A stretch of DNA of 64,000 nucleotides from Delphinapterus leucas. Lineage: Eukaryota; Chordata; Mammalia; Artiodactyla; Monodontidae. Under the pieces are notes generated by a model. That model saw only the letters and a list, made by a program, of their open reading frames with translations, was not told the origin of the DNA and made no database searches. The stretch spans positions 10,511,042 to 10,575,041 of the forward strand of contig NW_022098062.1 of assembly GCF_002288925.2 (NCBI RefSeq), given 5' to 3'. Made by a program: the position numbers and the translations under genes. Shown here one piece after another: positions 50,614 to 62,000 of this stretch. How positions within the stretch are numbered: the stretch's first letter is position 1; each line of letters opens with the position of its first letter.

Positions 50614-50669
50614 TCAATAAGCTCCCCCAGGGGATTCTCTTGCAGACAGGCTGCCACCGTTTAGGTTTA

Positions 50670-51525
50670 AAGATCAGAGGGGTGCAATCAAAATACGGGC
50701 AGAAGACCTAGATAGACATTTCTCCAAAGAGGACATACAGATGGCCAAGAGGCACATGAAAAGCTGCTCCACATCACTGATCATTAGAGAAATGCAAATC
50801 AAAACTACAGTGAGGCATCACCTCACACCAGTTCGAATGGGCATCATCAGAAAATCTACAAACAGCAAATGCTGGAGAGGGTGTGGAAAACAGGGAACCC
50901 TCTTGCACTGTTGGTGGGAATGTAAGTTGATACAGCCACTATGGAGAACAGTATGGAGGTTCCTCAAAAAATAAAAATAGAATTACCACATGACACAGCA
51001 ATCCCACTACTGGGCATATACCCTGAGAAAACCATAATTCAAAAAGACACATGCACCCCAATGTTCATTGCAGCACTACTTACAACAGTCAGGTCATGGA
51101 AGCAACCTAAATGTCCATTGACAGAGGAATGGATAAAGAAGATGTGGTACATGTATACAATGGAATATTACTCAGCCATAAAAAGGAATGAAATTGGGCC
51201 AGTTGTAGAGATGTACTTGGATCTAGAGACTGTCATACAGAGTGAAGTAAGTCAGAAAGAGAAAAACAAATATCGCATATTAATACATATACGTGGAACC
51301 TAGAAAAACGGTACAGATGAACTGGTTTTCAGGGCAGAAATAGAGACACAGATGTAAAGAACAAATGTATGGACACCAAGGGGGGAAAGTGGCGGGGGGG
51401 GGGTGGGGGGAGTGGGGTGAATTGGAAGATTGTAAATGAAATGTATAAAAAAAAATAACAAAAAAAAACCTGCTTAAAAAAAAATAAACAAAATAAAATT
51501 CAAAAAAAAAAAGATCGGAGGGGTG
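50670..51525 (+). mobile_element. 5'-truncated L1, sense, with 15-bp target-site duplication
   Basis: AAGATCAGAGGGGTG (50670-50684) recurs at 51511-51525 with one mismatch. The insert holds ORF2 C-terminal frames (50741-50974, [19 protein letters not shown]; 50941-51303, [12 protein letters not shown]) interrupted by a frameshift near 50970. A 3' UTR with a G-rich tract at about 51380-51418 and a long A-rich tail follow. It is inactive. Confidence 0.92.
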
Positions 51526-53012
51526 GGTCTGTAAAGGTCTATCATAGGAGAGTCAGTATAGGGAGTTTCCCAAAGAAAATAGTTCCGGTTATCTCACATT
51601 GAAGAGGAAGAAGGTGAAAGTCACATTGAATATACTTAAGGTTAGACACAAAGATGTTTAGGTTTGGAAATGTGTTGTTTTGAGTAAGAGTTTAAGATAA
51701 ACACTTTAGATTTCTTGGTAGATACCAGTCCCAAGAATACTTAGTTTTAGTACTTCCCTGAACAAGATAAAGACAATGAGAAAACTAGAAGTCAGCCTCA
51801 TTTCTAATAAGTGAGCCTTGGGGGTAAACTGACTTCTGAGAGTCAGCCCCCACTCCTAACGTGATGATCTGGGGAAAAATGATCCAATAGGTGTCTGACA
51901 ACAGAGAGAAAGAGACACAGGCAGAAAGAACACACAAAGACTGAGCCCTGGCCGCAAACTGGGCTGCTGAGGTTGGCATTCTAGGGCCTTCCTGACATGA
52001 CACCCAGAAACTCAACTATCATCCCCTGGCTCTTCCTGAATGGAGTCTCAGTGGTGTCCCAGTAAAGCCAGGATACCATCTAGGGGGAGGCATTTGTAGC
52101 ACATCTGCAGCCAGGGGACCCCAGACCTCTGACTTTCCTACCCAGAGACCGAGGGTTGCGAGAGGTGGGCCTCTGCTTGAAGAGCCTGGACCCATGAACA
52201 GGAGAAGCAAATAAAACATTTCAGCCTCCCCCAGTCTGGAGTATAAGCTGTGGTCACTCACCTTGGGGGAGTCCAGGCAAAGATCCCCTTTACATCAGGT
52301 TAAGCAAATGACTACTGTGAGCTGGGAATCACTGCGGCCCTCTACCCTCACCCCAGGGTACCAGTTTTAGTGCCTAAGGTTCACTGGATAGGGTCTGTGT
52401 CTTGGGAAGGGTGGAACAGAGAAAGCATCCCTGAGTGTTTCAAGGCCTGTCAATGGTCCCTTGGGAGGTGACCTTTCAGGGTCAGATGGAACGTGGCCTA
52501 GGACTCTCTCTCCCTCCCTCCACGTCAGTGCTCCCCAGAGTGTGGGTGCATCCGCTGGTAATACAGGAGACGATTATAGTAGTTCCTGGGGCCGTTTTTG
52601 ATTAAATAGTTATGCATTTATTTTACTGTGTTTCAGAAGGAGAATTAGCACATCAAATCTGGATTTTGTGGACTTCATTGCTTAGGACAAGGTCAAAGGA
52701 GGTATTTAATTTTAAAAGGTGACACAGGTTTAAGAAAAGTACTAATAATGGTACAGGTGTTCGGGGATGAGGCAAAGGTCATAAAGTTGTTGGGGAAGCA
52801 CTGCTCTGGATGAAACATATGAGTAACAGCCAAACACCAGGCCACCTCAGAAGAGAAAGAGACACCTTCTAGGAAAGAACATGTCCTCAAGGAATAAAAT
52901 GTCACAGGCCCTGGGCCAGGACGAGGGAGGGGGAACCTGCCCCTCATATTTCCTTCTTACCCACAACCTCATGCCTCCAGCTCAGGTTGAAGAGCTGCAA
53001 AAAAGAACAAGT
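51526..53012. other. Unassigned intergenic DNA
   Basis: Short chance frames only. I see no recognisable repeat, RNA gene or exon. Confidence 0.4.
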
Positions 53013-53238
53013 AAAAACCATAACAGCGGCTTCCCTGGTGGCGCAGTGGTTGAGAGTCCACCTGCCGATGCAGGGGACGTGGGTTCGTGCCCTGGTCCAG
53101 GAGGATCCCACATGCCGCGGAGCGGCTGGGCCCGTGAGCCATGGCCGCTGAGCCTGCGCGTCCGGAGCCTGTGCTCCGCAACGGGAGAGACCACAGCGGT
53201 GAGAGGCCCGCGTACCGCGAAAAAAAAAACCATAACAG
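53013..53238 (+). mobile_element. CHR-1-type SINE, best-preserved copy, 14-bp target-site duplication
   Basis: AAAAACCATAACAG is present at 53013-53026 and 53225-53238. The SINE between them is complete: 'cggcttccctggtggcgcag', a B-box-like region, 'gccatggccgctgagcctgc', 'gaggcccgcgtaccgc' and an A-tail. The exact duplication indicates a fairly recent insertion. Confidence 0.95.
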
Positions 53239-53734
53239 TTTGGTCAATAATCATAATACACCACTTTTGTAACCAAAAATACATTTTTTAACTCAAAAAA
53301 GTGTTATTTCACTCAACTTCCCTTCCGTGTTTTTTCCCTTTCTTATTTTTAATTTATATTTTTTTCTGCGTGTTTTATAATGCTCGTATACACTAGAGTA
53401 TAAGTACAAATACAATTTGTAAATACATAAATAGCAGCGTGAACGCTCAAAATTGTTTGTGGCTAGGAAGCAGGATCAACAAACGTGGCTACTATATACA
53501 TCTACATTACTCACTATGCCTGCCTGGATTGCTGTCAGCACTTCCTCTACGTAAACTGTACCTCCCCAACTAGATGCTGAGGGGGGAGGGCTGGGGAGTT
53601 TGTTGGGGGGTGACCTGTGCCACTGAGTTCAAACCACCTCATGCTATAGTGGGGTCTCTGGGGCCTGGAGGATTCCTTGAGAGGAGCAGGCAGGGGAGGT
53701 TTATAAAGTCAAGAGTCCTGGAAGGAGCACAGGG

Positions 53735-53905
53735 CTTGCCTTCAGAGAGACCTTACACTGGAGCCCCAGTCCTAGCACACACCAGCTGTGCAATCTTGGG
53801 TGACCACTCTGAACTTCAAGTCTGTCTTCTGTGAAATGAAGAGCTAATGAGTGGTATACACCTCATAGCATCTTTGCAAGGCCCACGTGAGGTAAGAGGA
53901 AAAGA
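53735..53905 (+). repeat. MIR relic
   Basis: The 'gctgtgcaatcttgggtgac' and 'cttctgtgaaatgaagagct' motifs are of sense MIR type. Confidence 0.55.
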
Positions 53906-56900
53906 GCTTTGGGGAATCACAGAGCATCTTCCTTCTCCCAAGTAGTGTCTCAGGCACGGGGTGGCCCCAGAGGCTCCCAAGCTCCAAAGCCTGCAAGAAA
54001 GGTGTGCTGCAGGGCCAGCCATGGGAACCCGTGCTGAGGCCCCTGTCCAGACAAAGCCAGGTCTCTGCTCAGATGGGCCAGATGTCATGCCCGGCCCAGG
54101 TGAGCGAAGGGCACTGGCACCTAGCCGGCCACACCCACCATCAGCCACTCTTGCTGTCTCCAGGCTCCTGTAGTTTGTGGGAAAGTTCAAGGGCAAGTTG
54201 GCTTTTACATTTTGACCCTTCTTGTTGATCTCTGCCAGACCTTTGAGGGGAGGAGGGGGAAGAGAGGAGATAGCTGACATGCACACAGTGGTGAGCATCC
54301 ATCCCAAGCACCCCCGGGGTCCTTCTACCTCACGGCCTCCTTTTCACCCAAGCGTCCTCCAGCCCTCCCCACTCTTGTTTCCCGATCATAAGCACAGGCT
54401 GATTCATGCAGGTTTTGCAGAAATTAGGATAAACCAGGGCTGCTTTGTATGGTTACAAGTTTAAAGGCTTTGGGGTTTTCTGGATCTGGCCTTGAAGCAT
54501 CTAGAAATATCTGAATACTTGCATGATTCCCATCTCTCTCTTCCTCTTGTCACCCCGATGTGTACCGACCCCAAGACCAGAGCCTCCCAATCCTTTGTGC
54601 ACCGTTTGGAGGAAATTGCTCTGCTGACCTCCCCCAATCCATTCCCATCCCATCTACTTCCTATAAATCCCAGCAAACAGCTTGGGGCACAAAAGTAGAG
54701 AACGTATCCTTCCCAGTTTTGAACAGACTATGTTATACTTTTCACCATTCTCTGCTGAGACCCTGAATCGGACCGTGAGCTTCCCCTGCCCAGGTGCACA
54801 GTTGCTCATCTGTCTCCGCGTCTCCCCGCCCAGGTCAATACCTGGCACAGGTAGATGCTGAAGTGAGCCGGGGGGACAGGGGCATGGCTGATTCAGCTCT
54901 ATCCTGCTGGGGCTAGCACCGCGTCTAACACAGCAGACGCTCAGTACTGCTTGATTAAAGCTGCTGGAATTAGGAGGCACCTCTCTCCTCCCCCTGCGCT
55001 GGCTGAGACTTAAACACAGGCTTCAGATCCCTAGGAAGATCATGCAAATCAGTCTCAGAGATCCATTGCCTGGGTGACAGCCTGAGATGCAGGTTTTACC
55101 CAGGTGTGAGCTCTCCTAACAGCCCAGAAAGGGGGTAAAAGTGAGAACCCTCTCTCACCACAGCGCAGATAGACGGGGTGAAAAAAAACCTGTCAGCTCC
55201 ACCCTACCTGTGCCTGCCCTTACCATCTGAGCCCATGCAGGAAGTGGGGGAAACTACCAAAGCCAGCCAAGTCATCTGCGGTTTCACTTCTACAGTGAAT
55301 CAGTTCCCTGTGCAGGGGCCCAAGAGTGCAACCTTGGGTTTAAATATTAGTGAACGAGGGGCACCGGCGGGAAGCAGGGTATGAAGTCCCGCTTGCCGGT
55401 GGTTCAGCCGTGCCAGGTGTTCTTCAGCACAATCCTGAGCCTTGGTGGAGGGAACAGTTTACCTGCCTCTTTGAGATGGGGTGAGAATGACACAGGTGAA
55501 AGCATTTGGCCAACGGGCAAAGCCTCCACGCCTGTGTATTACTTGAAGCATTAACAGGAGTTGTGGTCAGATTCAAGGCACCCCTTCGAAAATTTTGGGG
55601 GCACTATGTGCATAGACTCAATGTGAAAAGTCATCCACTTACCTCGCCTCCCCCCCAGCAAAGCAGTTCTGCCTCTCTTCCTCCAGAGGAGACCCCAGAC
55701 TCTGGTTTCCTGAATCCAGCCTTGACTCGCTGCTCAGGGGTCCAGGACTCCCCAGAAGGGAGAAAGGAGGGATAGAGCAGAAGTAGTTTGCTGCCAGGTT
55801 TCTCCACGAAGCTAATAAGCTTAGGTGTCAGGCCCCTTACCTGCACAGGCCCCTCCAAGCCCCTCTATCTAATTTGGTACTTATTTCTATATTCTTGTTT
55901 TAACAAAGCCTCCAAAACTGTTTAAACTTCAGGCCCCCACAAAAGCTGGGGCTGCTCTGGCTCCCAAATAGGACTCTTCTGTCCTCAGAGATAAGCTCCC
56001 ATCACTCCCCGCTTGATAGCCAACGCCCTGCACGAGCCAGCCTCCCCACCCCTGGATGTCCACCTGTCTAGCCAACTCGGACAGGCCTCCATGACTTGGC
56101 TCAGGACATCCCCCAGCCAGGACTGCATTTTCCCTAACTTTTCAGCCTGTTGCACTACTGCTCAGACCCACAGCAAATACTACCAACGGTAGGAAGCCTT
56201 CCGCCAAGTCCCAAGCAAAATCAGCCCTCCCTCCTGGGTGCCCCTACTGCACACAGCACGCCCCTCTGTCACAGCACAAATCCTTCCCAGGGAAACTGCA
56301 GCTTTGAGAGTCCGCCTCCCTGCCCAGACTGTGTGCTCCTCCAGGGTCCAGGCGAGCTTATCTGATTTGTGTCGACAGAGCCCACCAGCTCAGAGCTGGC
56401 CCCTCCCAGGTGCGGGCAAATGTTTCTTGAATAAATGAATCAATGAATAACGCTAGTGCTGGGGACAGTGACAGAGTGATGTTAAAAGGTCAAGTTCAGT
56501 CCTAGATCCCAGCTGCAGTCATTGCTCTCACCCTCTGGCCACCCCTCCTGATACCTTATTCCGCTCCTCCAGGAAGCTGAGCCCTGAGAAACCATTCCTG
56601 GAGCCTGCGCGCCCCCTCGTGGCCGAGTGGCCACCAGCACCTTCCCCAAGAACTAGAGGCGGCAGGCGGGGCCCAATCCTTGGACGACCTGCACAGATGC
56701 TTGACACCCACCACCCGCAAGAGCAATGTGTTCACCAGGGTCTTATTCACGTGGAGGCTCAAGTCCTACAATTTCTGTAATTCCTTGGCCTCTAAGGGGC
56801 TATGAGGACTCATCTCACCCGTGATTCCAGAGACCCCACCCTGGACCCAGTTGCCCTGAGCGATGATGATCACATCTGTCCAGGAGGTCTCAGAGAAGAA

Positions 56901-57280
56901 AAGGGGAGGCCATCCTGCTTCCTGTGTCTCTGGTCTGACACTCTTGCCTGTGGCTTCCAAGGGCCTCCAAGACACCTGGGATGTGTGCCAGAGCCAGGAT
57001 GAGCTGTGAGACCCAGTCCCACAGCAAGACTAGGCATAGCAAAGTCATGCCCTGCTTCCCAGCTTCTGAAGGAGCTCACCAGCCACTCTACTCCAACAGC
57101 CTTCCTCACTCTGGACCACACAGTCCTGCCAGCATGCCCAGCCCTGCCACCTGGAATCAGGGACAGCAAACCACTGTGCTTTGTGCAGCCTGTGCAGTGT
57201 GGCACTCATACTTGAATGTGATGCCTTTCGACAGAGCGCGCCTTCTGCTGGTGTCTCCCCGCCTTCTGTTAAATATATGT
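53906..57280. other. Unassigned intergenic DNA with an L2 3'-end relic
   Basis: An L2-like terminus lies at about 56030-56450 ('tgtgctcctccagggtccag', 'tttcttgaataaatgaatca'). The rest is GC-moderate with overlapping frames on both strands and no recognisable domain or conserved splice-bounded exon. Confidence 0.4.
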
Positions 57281-57283
57281 GCA

Positions 57284-57790
57284 GTTCTTCCTTGACTTAC
57301 AGTGGAGTTACGTCCTGACTAAACCCATCGTACATTGAAAATATCATAAGACAAAAGTGCGTTTACTTGAAAAAATGCATTTACTACACCTAACCTACCA
57401 AACATCATAGCTTAGCCTCGCCTATTTTAAACGTGCTCAGAGCACTTTCATTAGCCTACGGTTCGGCAGAATCGTCTAACACAAAGCCTAGTTTAAAACA
57501 AAGTGTTGAATATCTCATGTAATCTATCGAATACTGTACTGAATGTGAAAAACACACTGGTTGTCTTGGTACAGAAAGGTTGTGAGTGTACCGGTTATTT
57601 ACCCTCAGGATCACGTGGCTGAGTGGGAGCTACTGCTGCCCAGCATCACAAGAGAGTATAGTCGTACATCGCTAGCCAGGAAAGGATCAAAATTCACAAT
57701 CCGAAGTTTCTATTGAATGAGTATCGTTTTTGCACAATCATAAAGTTGAAACATTGTTAAGTCGAACCACTGTAAGTCGGGGACCATCTG
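57284..57790. mobile_element. Tigger-like DNA transposon (MER44-like)
   Basis: The terminal sequences are related as imperfect inverted repeats: 'cttccttgacttacagtgga' at the left and 'cactgtaagtcggggaccat' at the right. The second arm contains 'attgttaagtcgaaccactg'. The interior is AT-rich and non-coding. The family name is from recognition only. Confidence 0.6.
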
Positions 57791-57829
57791 TCGTCATTCC
57801 TCCCAGTGTCTCTTAGCTCCTGAAGGATC

Positions 57830-59000
57830 TGAGTTAGACACTCCTGCTCTATACAGTTCATTCACAGCCTCCTTTTCCCACCATTTCCTGTCTGCCTATA
57901 AAATACTACTTAATAATTGCCTCTTCTAGGAAGCCCTCTTTGACTATTTATTCAATAATCATGTACCATTGTTTTGACAAACAGTCTGAGCATATGGGAA
58001 TAAGAGATACAGCCCTAGACCTCTGGTGGGGAAGACAGAGGAGTTGACGTATTACTAGTGATTATTCCAGGGAGTAAGTGCTTTGGGAGGTGAGCATGGG
58101 GGCTCTGAGAGCACTGGGGCCCAGCACAGAGCCCTGATTTTGGGTGGTGTCCAAGACACGTTCCTGGACGAGGTGCCATCTGCACTTTCTTTGTAAAGAA
58201 AGACCTAGTAGTCAGGGGCCAAGCAGGGGACGTGATGAAGGAAGAAGATGCTCTAAGCTGAGGGCTGAGAGGCAGGAGGGACCGTGGGGCACTCAGGGTT
58301 CAGTGTAGCCAGTCAGAGGCTTTGAGTGTCAAGTGGTGACCAAGGGCAGGTGGTGGGGGCCTTGCTGCTCCATCAAGGAGGGGCATGATGATACTGGCTC
58401 CTTAGAAGGGTCACTGCAGCCACCGTGTGGGGAGGTATTCTCCAAGGAGCCCTTTAGGCAGCCATGTCATCCCAGAGAGAGACAACAGAGCCTGGTCGAG
58501 GGCAGGGGCAGTGGGGAGACGGGGAGGTGATACTGAGGAGGGAGGGTCAGCAGCATTTGGTGATCAACTGGGTGCAGTGAAGTAGGAAGAGAGGGCAGCC
58601 TGACGGCTCTTAGGATGTGGCTGTAGGCAACAGGGTGGATGGCAGTGGCCACGGAGCAAAATGAGGACATCAGAGAAGGCAATTCTGTTTGGCCCTGTTG
58701 GGTTCCAGGTACTCTCAGACCCTCCAGAGCAGATGCCCACTGGGCAATGGAGATAGAGATTTATTGCTTAAGGGAGTTCTCTGGAATAGAAAACTTAATT
58801 TGGGAGCTATCAGCACCCAGGTGATAGGTGCAACCTTGGAAGTGCATGAAATCCCCAGGGAGAGAATATAAGCAAGAAAAAGAGAGGGCCACAGAGGGAG
58901 CCCTGAGGGATGCTGACACACAAGGCAGAGGAGACAGGGAAGGTCCAGCCAGCAGGAGGGCAATCGAGGGAGGAGACTGTGCAGATCGTCGCACGCCATC
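57830..59000. repeat. L2 relics, mainly antisense
   Basis: A sense L2-like piece (to about 57960, 'cctcttctaggaagccctct') is followed by antisense L2-like sequence ('aggtgccatctgcactttct', 'gtagccagtcagaggctttg', 'aaggaggggcatgatgatac'). Confidence 0.5.
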
Positions 59001-62000
59001 GCCAGAGGTCACAACACACAGGTCATCGGGGACCTCGGCAAAAGCAGTTCTGGTGGAACGAGGCGGGCAGGGGCCAGGCCACCGTGGGCAGCGGAGTGAA
59101 TGCAGGTGGAGAAGGGTGCAGAAGAGAAAGGCCGCACATCCATGAGAAGTGAAGGTGACAGGAGTCGGCCATTCTCCCCAAGCTGAGCGGTGTGGGGAGG
59201 GAAAGCGACCTGGCAGCAGAGCTATAGAGCAGGATGTCGAGTCAGGGGAGATGCGTTTGCTAGAAGGGAGACTTGGACAGAGGTGCGTGCTGTCGAAAGG
59301 GAGATGGCGAAGACACAGAAGGAGCTGCTAACTGATGCTCGCTTTCTTCAGGAGGAGAGAGAGGAGCTCAGAAGGCTGTGAGGGCGTGAAGAACATTCTT
59401 CCATTGCAGCTGAAGGGAAAGCAGGGAGGGTTTGGATAGAGATGCGTTTGTGGTTGTGCAAGCAGTAAGGAGAGGCAGGAAGCTGAAGGGTTCCTGTCTG
59501 TGAGGCTCTCTACTTCTCTGTGCTATAGGAAGTCAGGACGTTTGTTGAGAGTATTGGGGGGCAGCATGATGGGGAACTTAGGTGAGCCACCGCGGGGAGA
59601 GAGCTGACCGTGGACGCACAGAGAGGTGGCCACGGGGTGGGGAGAGCTCAGCTGGGAGTTGGAGCCAATGCCGTTACTGTGGTCACATCTGGGAGCCTGA
59701 AGGAGTTTTTTTCAGCATCCCAGGTACAGGAAGGATGCAGGTGGTTGTTGGCTCACTCCAGGGTTGGTGTTTTGCTGGCCAGGTGTGGTGCACGCACACA
59801 CACACACTGTACTAAATCCGATTGGCACCAACCTCTCCCCACCTCCTTCCCTCCCAGCAGTCTGAGGGGATGCTATCACTAAGATAGTAATAACAAGATT
59901 AGTAATAACACAGGAAAAGGTAATGAGCATTCACCACGGCCAAAGGCTCACACCTGACTTGTACTTTCCCCTAGGTCAGGGTGGAAGCCATCTGCATGGT
60001 AACCAATGGCCCAGCGGAAGGGGTCCACCTGTGGACCGTGAGTCAAATATCTATCAGATCCAAAATCACCCCTATTTTCCTTTTCCCGAGTAATCCCCAT
60101 AATACCTGCTTTGTAGCACAATTTTTGTGGAATTAAACCTGAACGGCTTAAAAATAAATCATTACATTTCCATCTTCAGTTGATCTAAGCCTATAATTTG
60201 ATACCTGGCCACAAGAGTAGGGTAACCACAGGCAGGGGATTAAACTCTATTGACCCTGTGACCTAGCTGGGAGTTGGTCCTCCTGAATTAGAACACGTTT
60301 CATAATTGTTTTAAAAAAAAATCTCAGGCACCCACTCCCTAGGCCAGCCACCCTGTTACAGGGACTGTTATGTTGCAGGTCAGGAGGGCAGCGTCCCTGA
60401 AGCAGAGGGGCCCCCTCCTGGGCTCGCTTTGGCTGCTAAGTCCCCCTGCAGTCCTTGGGTGGTCCGCTGTCCCCCCTTCTTGGGTCCACCCCTCCTTCCT
60501 TTGAGGTTTCTCTCCTCCTCGCCCAGTCTCAGGTTCAGTATTCACCCCAGGGCCAGGCTTGTGGGGAAGGGACCTGAGTTGGAAATGGACCCAAGGAGGG
60601 GGTCATGGGCAGGTGGGGCAGCTGTGGGCAGGTGTCCATGGCCTGGGTACAAGGAGGGATGATGGACCTCAGGATGGCATGCCCAACAGGTGGGTGAAAG
60701 GCAAGTGCCAGGGATCAGGTCAGCCTGAGGGCAGAATCCTGGAACAAGGGCTTGGAATAGGGACCAAACCAGAAACCCACTTGTAAGAACACGAGAAAAT
60801 TCAGAAACAAGTAGGGGAGTCGAGAGCTGGTGGAGCCCCCGACTGGGTCCACCCATCCCTCGAAGCCTGGGTTACTGAGTGTGTCCTGCCTTCAGGTCAG
60901 ACTTCTCTGGAATTAGACCATGACCTAAACTTTGAGGACCTGGGGAGGAAATAGGGGGAGGGGTCCTGCCGAGGAGGCGGTAGAGGGTTCAGAGCATCTC
61001 CCCCACTTTCCTGTCCCTAAAATAGAGCACTGTGCTTCTGAGGTTTTGCTGGTAACTAAAGGGAACCAGGAGAGAGGTCAAGATAGGACAAATAGGACGA
61101 GTCACAAGTTGAGCAGAAATGTCATCAGAGCTCCTGGCATAGCTGGGGTCAGGCCCCTCTCCCAGCCCAGGCCTCCACCTGCCCCTCTCACAAGGCAGGA
61201 TCCTTATCTAGAGAGGCGGAGCCCTCGCAGATCTTCCACAGCAATGTCTGTCCCAGCTTGGTGGTTCTGGGCTCAGCCTCTGCCCAGTTCACGGGGTGGG
61301 GCACTGAAACCTCTGGGAGACCCCAGCCATCCTGTAAAGGTGTGAGAACCCGAGAGGACCCTGGGACTCTTTCAAAGTAAATGTCACCCCATCACACAGA
61401 AATGATGTGAGGAGTGGGGAGGTGAGGACGCGATCGTGAAGCCCTGTCACCTGTGAAGCCTGGGACACGTGCACGGTGGGCCTCGGTCTGGGGAGGGGAG
61501 TGATGTTTTCTATCAAATGTGCTGGAGGAAGGGAAACACCCCCAGCGTGGAATACTCAGACCCATTGGGGTCCAGGCTCAGCCACTTACTAAGGGATCAC
61601 CTTCCTGGTTTGAAACAATGAGCAGCCTTATAAGGCCCACCTCCTGGGTGCCTTAAGGTGTGAATGAGAAAACGTGTGAAAGAAAGTTTGCCATCGTTGT
61701 TAAAAATACAAAAATATGTCATGGGAGCTCCATTGCCAAGAAGAGCATGCTGAGGCTTTGGAGTGCACTGGGGCCCTCAGGATCCCCTGGCCTCGGTGGG
61801 CCCTCCGGATGTGACTCCGTCTCCATTCCTCTGCTGCTTCCCCTGGGAAAACATTCTGGGCTCCCCCCCAACCCCGACTCTGCCTCACTCTGGGCCCAGA
61901 AGAAGCCTTGGAGCATCGTTAGGACTGCCCAGATCTGGGGCACAGGGCGAGGTTCTCAACCCCTCGTGGGTAAGCTCGAATAGAACTGCGGTCCCACCCG

